NCBI RefSeq assembly: GCF_019668465.1
Contig: NZ_AP024828.1
Coordinates: forward strand, 4,402,001-4,466,000
DNA from: Mycobacterium senriense
Lineage (GTDB): Bacteria > Actinomycetota > Actinomycetes > Mycobacteriales > Mycobacteriaceae
Direction: 5' to 3'
DNA length: 64,000 bases
Under the pieces are notes generated by a model that made no database searches, was not told where the DNA came from, and was given only the letters and a program-made list of their open reading frames with translations. Numbering within the stretch: position 1 is the stretch's first letter; every line of letters starts with the position of its first letter. This document shows positions 60,826-64,000 of the stretch, one piece after another. A program made the position numbers and the translations under genes.

Positions 60826-61152
60826 ATGTTGGCGGATGTGGCCAGCGTCGACCGTGTATTTCTCGCCTTGGCCAACCCGGTGCGGCGCGAACTGCTGGAG
60901 ATCCTTTTCGACCAACCGCTCTCGGCGGGCGAACTCAGCCAACGGTTCGAGCTGAGCCGGCCCGCGGTCGCCGAGCACCTCAAGGTGCTGCGTGAAGCAG
61001 GGCTGGTGGCCGACCAGCCGCACGGGCGCCATCGCATCTACCGCCTGACCGCGGAGCCGTTGGCGCAGCTCGGTGAGTGGCTGCATCCCTTCGAAAAGTT
61101 CTGGCGCGCTCGACTGACCAAGCTCGCCGAGGTGGCAGAGGAGCTGAAATGA
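60826..61152 (+). CDS. ArsR-family regulator
   Basis: 108-residue winged-helix repressor: SVDRVFLALANPVRRELLEI, then FDQPLSAGELSQRFELSRPA, then VAEHLKVLREAGLVADQPHG and RIYRLTAEPLAQLGEWLHPF. There are no obvious metal-binding cysteines, so this belongs to the non-metal group that is often paired with SRPBCC proteins. Its stop overlaps the start of the SRPBCC gene (ATGA), so both are one operon. It probably binds the palindrome at 60806-60825 and represses itself. Inducer unknown, perhaps a ligand of its partner. Confidence 0.9.
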   Translation: MLADVASVDRVFLALANPVRRELLEILFDQPLSAGELSQRFELSRPAVAEHLKVLREAGLVADQPHGRHRIYRLTAEPLAQLGEWLHPFEKFWRARLTKLAEVAEELK

Positions 61153-61565
61153 CCGAAACGTCACGCTTCGCGACAATCCGGGTGGATCAATTCGTGGCGG
61201 CGCCACCGGCCAAGGTGTGGCGATTGCTGACCGAACCCGCGCTGATGAAGCTGTGGTGGGCCGAGGGGCAGGTGGCCGCGGTGGTCGGGCATCGGTTCAC
61301 TCTCGACATGCCGGGCTACGGCAAGCAGCCGTGCACGGTGCTCGAGGTCGACCCGCCGCATCGGTTCGTCTACACGTTCACCGCCGCCTGGACACTGACC
61401 TGGCGATTGGAAGCCGAAGGCAACGGTACCCGAGTGTTCTTGGAACACAGCGGCTTTGACCTCGACGACAATCGCATGGCGCAGGCGTTCGAGCGGATGG
61501 GGCCGGGGTGGCGCGACGTCGTCCTGCCCCGGCTCGCTCGGATCGGCGCCCAACCAGGTCCCTGA
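61149..61565 (+). CDS. SRPBCC (AHSA1-type) protein coupled to ArsR
   Basis: 138 residues: FATIRVDQFVAAPPAKVWRL, then LTEPALMKLWWAEGQVAAVV, then HRFTLDMPGYGKQPCTVLEV and EGNGTRVFLEHSGFDLDDNR. This is the AHSA1/Hsp90-activator-like branch of the helix-grip fold with a ligand cavity. ArsR-SRPBCC pairs are common in actinobacteria and are thought to sense or bind small molecules. Translation is coupled to the ArsR gene. A second SRPBCC gene follows after 50 bp and may be in the same operon. Confidence 0.87.
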   Translation: MTETSRFATIRVDQFVAAPPAKVWRLLTEPALMKLWWAEGQVAAVVGHRFTLDMPGYGKQPCTVLEVDPPHRFVYTFTAAWTLTWRLEAEGNGTRVFLEHSGFDLDDNRMAQAFERMGPGWRDVVLPRLARIGAQPGP

Positions 61566-61615
61566 CGCGCCGTGCGGCTGGTTTCGAGCCGCACCGCACT
61601 GGCTATTTCCCCGGC

Positions 61616-62062
61616 ATGGCTATCACCGATTCCCGCGAAGTCGTCATCGAGGCGACGCCCGACGAAATCCTGGACGTGCTGTTCGACATCGAGTCGCTGA
61701 CCGAGTGGTCGTCGGCCCACAAGATGGTCGAAGTGCTCGAGCGCGACGACCAGAATCACCCGACCAGATCTCGCCAGGTCGTCAAACTCGTCGGGGTCAG
61801 CGACGAACAGGAGCTGGCGTACACCGTTCACGACGACGGCGTGGGCTGGACCCTGATCAGCGCCAAACAGCAACGCGCTCAGGAGGGTCGGTACACGCTG
61901 ACGCCCGAGGGCGACTCCACCCGGGTTCACTTCGAGCTGACGGTGGACCTGGTGGCGCCCGTGCCCGGGTTCCTGGTCAAGAAGGGCGCCAAGAGCCTGA
62001 TGGACACGGCTACCGAGGGGCTGCGCAAGCGGGTGCTCGAAGTCGAGAAGCGCGGCAAGTAA
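61616..62062 (+). CDS. SRPBCC-family protein
   Basis: 148 residues of the helix-grip fold: ITDSREVVIEATPDEILDVL, then FDIESLTEWSSAHKMVEVLE, then ELAYTVHDDGVGWTLISAKQ and STRVHFELTVDLVAPVPGFL. Many mycobacterial homologues exist and are annotated as polyketide cyclase/dehydrase-like without proof. The ATG at 61616 was chosen because the frame upstream overlaps the previous gene and has no domain. Likely the third gene of the ArsR operon. Ligand unknown. Confidence 0.84.
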   Translation: MAITDSREVVIEATPDEILDVLFDIESLTEWSSAHKMVEVLERDDQNHPTRSRQVVKLVGVSDEQELAYTVHDDGVGWTLISAKQQRAQEGRYTLTPEGDSTRVHFELTVDLVAPVPGFLVKKGAKSLMDTATEGLRKRVLEVEKRGK

Positions 62063-62128
62063 CATGACCGCGCCCGGGTGAAAATCGGGTCCTTCCCCAC
62101 CGCGGGCGCGCGAGTCAGACTGTTATGC

Positions 62129-62734
62129 ATGGAATCGACGCCGGGCACGCTTCACCAAATCGCGGCGATCATCGGTGCGCTGGCGATCACGCCGGGGCTG
62201 GCCGGCTGCGGCGGCCAAGGTCATAGCCACCAGACCACACCGTCGACGCCGAAGATCACCACGCTCGGCCGCACGGCGCCCAACGCGCCCGCGGACGGGC
62301 CGCTGACGATCAGCAGCCCGGCTTTCGCCGACGGTGCGCCGATTCCGGTGCAGTACACCTGCAAAGGCGCCGACATCGCGCCGCCGCTGGCCTGGTCGGC
62401 GCCGCTGGGTGCGGCCCTCGTCGTCGCCGACCCCGACGCCGTCAACGGCCTGTACATCCACTGGGTCGTCGTGGGGATCGCCCCGGGCTCGGGCAGCACC
62501 GCCGACGGTCAGACCCCGGCCGGGGCGACCACCCTGCCGAACACGGCGGGCCAGCCCGCGTACAAGGGGCCCTGTCCCCCGGCCGGATCCGGCATGCATC
62601 ATTACCGGTTCACCCTCTACCAGCTGCCCAACGACTATCAACTGCCCGGCGGCCTGGCCGGTGTTCAGGCGGCGCAGACGATCGCCGGTGCTGCGACCGC
62701 ACAGGCGCAGCTCACCGGAATGTTCGGCGGCTGA
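62129..62734 (+). CDS. lppC: YbhB/YbcL (PEBP/Raf-kinase-inhibitor-like) lipoprotein LppC
   Basis: 201 residues, like LppC (Rv1911c). The signal peptide ends [15 protein letters not shown], with LAGC as lipobox, so it is anchored to the membrane. A Thr/Pro linker precedes the PEBP-like domain: [20 protein letters not shown], then [20 protein letters not shown], then [20 protein letters not shown] and [20 protein letters not shown]. These proteins bind phospholipid-like ligands; their bacterial function is unclear. ATG at 62129 is preferred to the upstream GTG at 62078 because the signal peptide follows it. Confidence 0.87.
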   Translation: MESTPGTLHQIAAIIGALAITPGLAGCGGQGHSHQTTPSTPKITTLGRTAPNAPADGPLTISSPAFADGAPIPVQYTCKGADIAPPLAWSAPLGAALVVADPDAVNGLYIHWVVVGIAPGSGSTADGQTPAGATTLPNTAGQPAYKGPCPPAGSGMHHYRFTLYQLPNDYQLPGGLAGVQAAQTIAGAATAQAQLTGMFGG

Positions 62735-62751
62735 ACGCGAGCGGGCCCGCC

Positions 62752-63606
62752 ATGCCAACACAACCGACGTTAGACCTAACGCAGGCAATACAATTCGCCC
62801 AGCTCGTCAATGCGACCTACGGGACGCCGCCCGGCGACCTGACGAACAAGGCCGGTCAGGCCTTGAGCGCAGGCGGCGTCGACTACACCGTGGTCACCAC
62901 GATCTACGCCAACGATCTGGCGACCGACATGAACCCGGCCCGCGCCCTCGACGAAGTGTCCATTGGGCTGATCTGCCAGGAGGACAAGACGGGCGACGTC
63001 GCGATCGCAATCCGCGGCACCGAGGGATGGCTGGAATGGATTCACGACGCCGACTTTCTCCAGGTGCCATGCCCGTTCCTGGCCGGCGCAGGCCACACAG
63101 AAGACGGCTTCACCGACATGTACGAGTCCCTGCGGACCGGAACCGCGCCGGGTTCGCCGACTGTGGTCGACGCGCTCGGGAAACTTACGTTCGCTCAACC
63201 CGTCGGCTCGGTGACAATCTGCGGGCACAGCCTGGGAGGGGCACTCGCGACACTGCTCGCCCTTGACGTAGCCGCGAACACAACGCTTACCAACCCCGCC
63301 GTTTACACCTACGGCAGCCCACGGACCGGCGATTCGCTGTTTGCGGCCACCTTCGACCAGGTAGTCAAAAACTCCTGGCGCGTGGCAAACCGGCTGGACA
63401 TCGTCCCCGCGCTGCCCCCGCCGCTCGACTACGAGCACGTGCTCAATCCGGTCGAGCTCAACCCGGTCCGGTTAGTGCCGTTTCCGCCCGAGGTCCTGGT
63501 CAAATACACGGTGTCATGCGAACATTCGCTCGCGACCTACCTGTATCTGTTGTCACTGCAATCCGGTGGCCCCGCACTTCCCCTGGAAGCCGCATGCAAA
63601 CCCTGA
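62752..63606 (+). CDS. Class 3 lipase-family protein
   Basis: 284-residue alpha/beta hydrolase of the class 3 lipase type. The N-terminus is not a signal peptide. VAIAIRGTEGWLEWIHDADF holds the oxyanion-side RGT motif; the nucleophile elbow is VTICGHSLGGALATLLALDV; VYTYGSPRTGD and RVANRLDIVPALPPPLDYEH supply the aspartate, and a histidine near VSCEHSLATYLY may complete the triad. It likely hydrolyses lipids or esters, in the cytoplasm unless exported by another route. It follows lppC by 17 bp and probably shares its transcript. Confidence 0.87.
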   Translation: MPTQPTLDLTQAIQFAQLVNATYGTPPGDLTNKAGQALSAGGVDYTVVTTIYANDLATDMNPARALDEVSIGLICQEDKTGDVAIAIRGTEGWLEWIHDADFLQVPCPFLAGAGHTEDGFTDMYESLRTGTAPGSPTVVDALGKLTFAQPVGSVTICGHSLGGALATLLALDVAANTTLTNPAVYTYGSPRTGDSLFAATFDQVVKNSWRVANRLDIVPALPPPLDYEHVLNPVELNPVRLVPFPPEVLVKYTVSCEHSLATYLYLLSLQSGGPALPLEAACKP

Positions 63607-63610
63607 CAAC

Positions 63611-64000
63611 TCAGGACGCGTCGTCGAGCACCTGATAGGCGGCGTTGTAACCCGGGGTGAAGGTGATGCCCGGTCCGCCGTGGCATCCGGCGCCGGCCAG
63701 GTACAGGCCCTCGATTCCGATGGGCATATCGAGGAAGCCCTTCGGGCCGGGCCGGTTGGGACCCATCAGGTCGGGGTGCAGCAGCCCGTGGCAGAAGTCG
63801 CCCGATGGCGCGCCGAACATGGTGTTCATGTGGTAAGGCGCGAACGTGATGTGGCGTATGACGATGTCCTTGAAGTTGGGTGCCAGGCGGGTGATCTTGT
63901 CGATAACCCGTTGCGCCATCTCGTTTTTGAGATGCCCATGCTGGTCGCGGCTGACCTCGATCGGGAACGCGTAGGCGAACGCGCTCGCCGCGTGCTTGCC
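63611..64000 (-). CDS. FAD-dependent phytoene desaturase-like oxidoreductase, C-terminal part
   Basis: The gene runs off the right edge; about 129 C-terminal residues are present. The frame is open through 64000 (GKHAASAFAYAFPIEV at the truncated end). HLHPDLMGPNRPGPKGF-like sequence (read as GLLHPDLMGPNRPGPKGF) precedes the FAD-binding end GLYLAGAGCHGGPGITFTPG, the CrtI/amine-oxidase-type signature. The relatives include carotenoid desaturases and many actinobacterial oxidoreductases of unknown substrate. It is convergent with the lipase gene, with 4 bp between. Confidence 0.8.
   Translation of the reverse strand, partial: GKHAASAFAYAFPIEVSRDQHGHLKNEMAQRVIDKITRLAPNFKDIVIRHITFAPYHMNTMFGAPSGDFCHGLLHPDLMGPNRPGPKGFLDMPIGIEGLYLAGAGCHGGPGITFTPGYNAAYQVLDDAS

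Overview
The window is high-GC actinobacterial DNA (roughly two thirds G+C) from a slow-growing non-tuberculous Mycobacterium, probably near the M. avium or M. simiae groups. The diagnostic content is a furA-katG pair whose KatG has the N-terminus I remember from M. avium rather than from M. tuberculosis, a PPE protein, two secreted cutinases, an intact two-domain isocitrate lyase (Icl2), a FadD31-type ligase, LppC, an Rv0315-like GH16 protein and several flavin-dependent 'LLM' oxidoreductases. No rRNA, tRNA, CRISPR array, phage or insertion sequence was recognised. Family calls come from reading the proteins; nothing was searched, and Rv numbers are from memory.

Layout. 1-9 kb: housekeeping and stress genes (BrkB-type membrane protein, enoyl-CoA hydratase, DUF3253, cutinase, a CsbD/coiled-coil pair, thioredoxin-like protein, alcohol dehydrogenase, small DUF genes, MOSC protein, C39-like lipoprotein). 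9-20 kb: PPE protein with a C-terminal SHOCT-like tail, glycosyltransferase, methyltransferase, FAD/Rieske oxidoreductase, coiled-coil protein, L,D-transpeptidase, furA-katG closed by a strong bidirectional terminator, then a Tat-exported DUF1906 protein. 21-25 kb: an uncharacterised cassette (GT4 glycosyltransferase, methyltransferase, cyclase-like toroid protein, second methyltransferase) behind an operator-like palindrome, then a second cutinase.

25.8-36.8 kb is the most interesting part: an apparent catabolic island with three LLM oxidoreductases, enoyl-CoA hydratase, TetR and GntR regulators, an AhpD/CMD-like protein, SDR, HpaB-like flavoprotein and a fused two-domain acyl-CoA dehydrogenase. 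Two repeated DNA motifs divide it into two putative regulons: one in three intergenic regions around the TetR gene, the other in front of the CMD-GntR-SDR operon and the acyl-CoA dehydrogenase/HpaB operon. The substrate is unknown; the enzyme mix suggests oxygenation or dehydrogenation of a CoA-activated, perhaps cyclic or aromatic compound. The acyl-CoA dehydrogenase is interrupted by a one-base deletion.

36.8-46 kb: a lower-GC gap with two candidate small genes, then GH16, methyltransferase, a secreted protein, aldehyde dehydrogenase, epimerase/AraC/VOC, a group D flavoprotein, NYN nuclease-like protein and nitronate monooxygenase. 46-64 kb resembles the M. tuberculosis Rv1911-Rv1932 neighbourhood: tpx, GlxA-type regulator and PfpI protein, NTF2-like protein and SDR divided by a KstR-like operator, LipD-like hydrolase, FadD31-like ligase, SRPBCC proteins, another LLM protein, two small secreted proteins, Icl2, a metallo-hydrolase, an ArsR-SRPBCC operon, LppC, a class 3 lipase and the end of a CrtI-like oxidoreductase.
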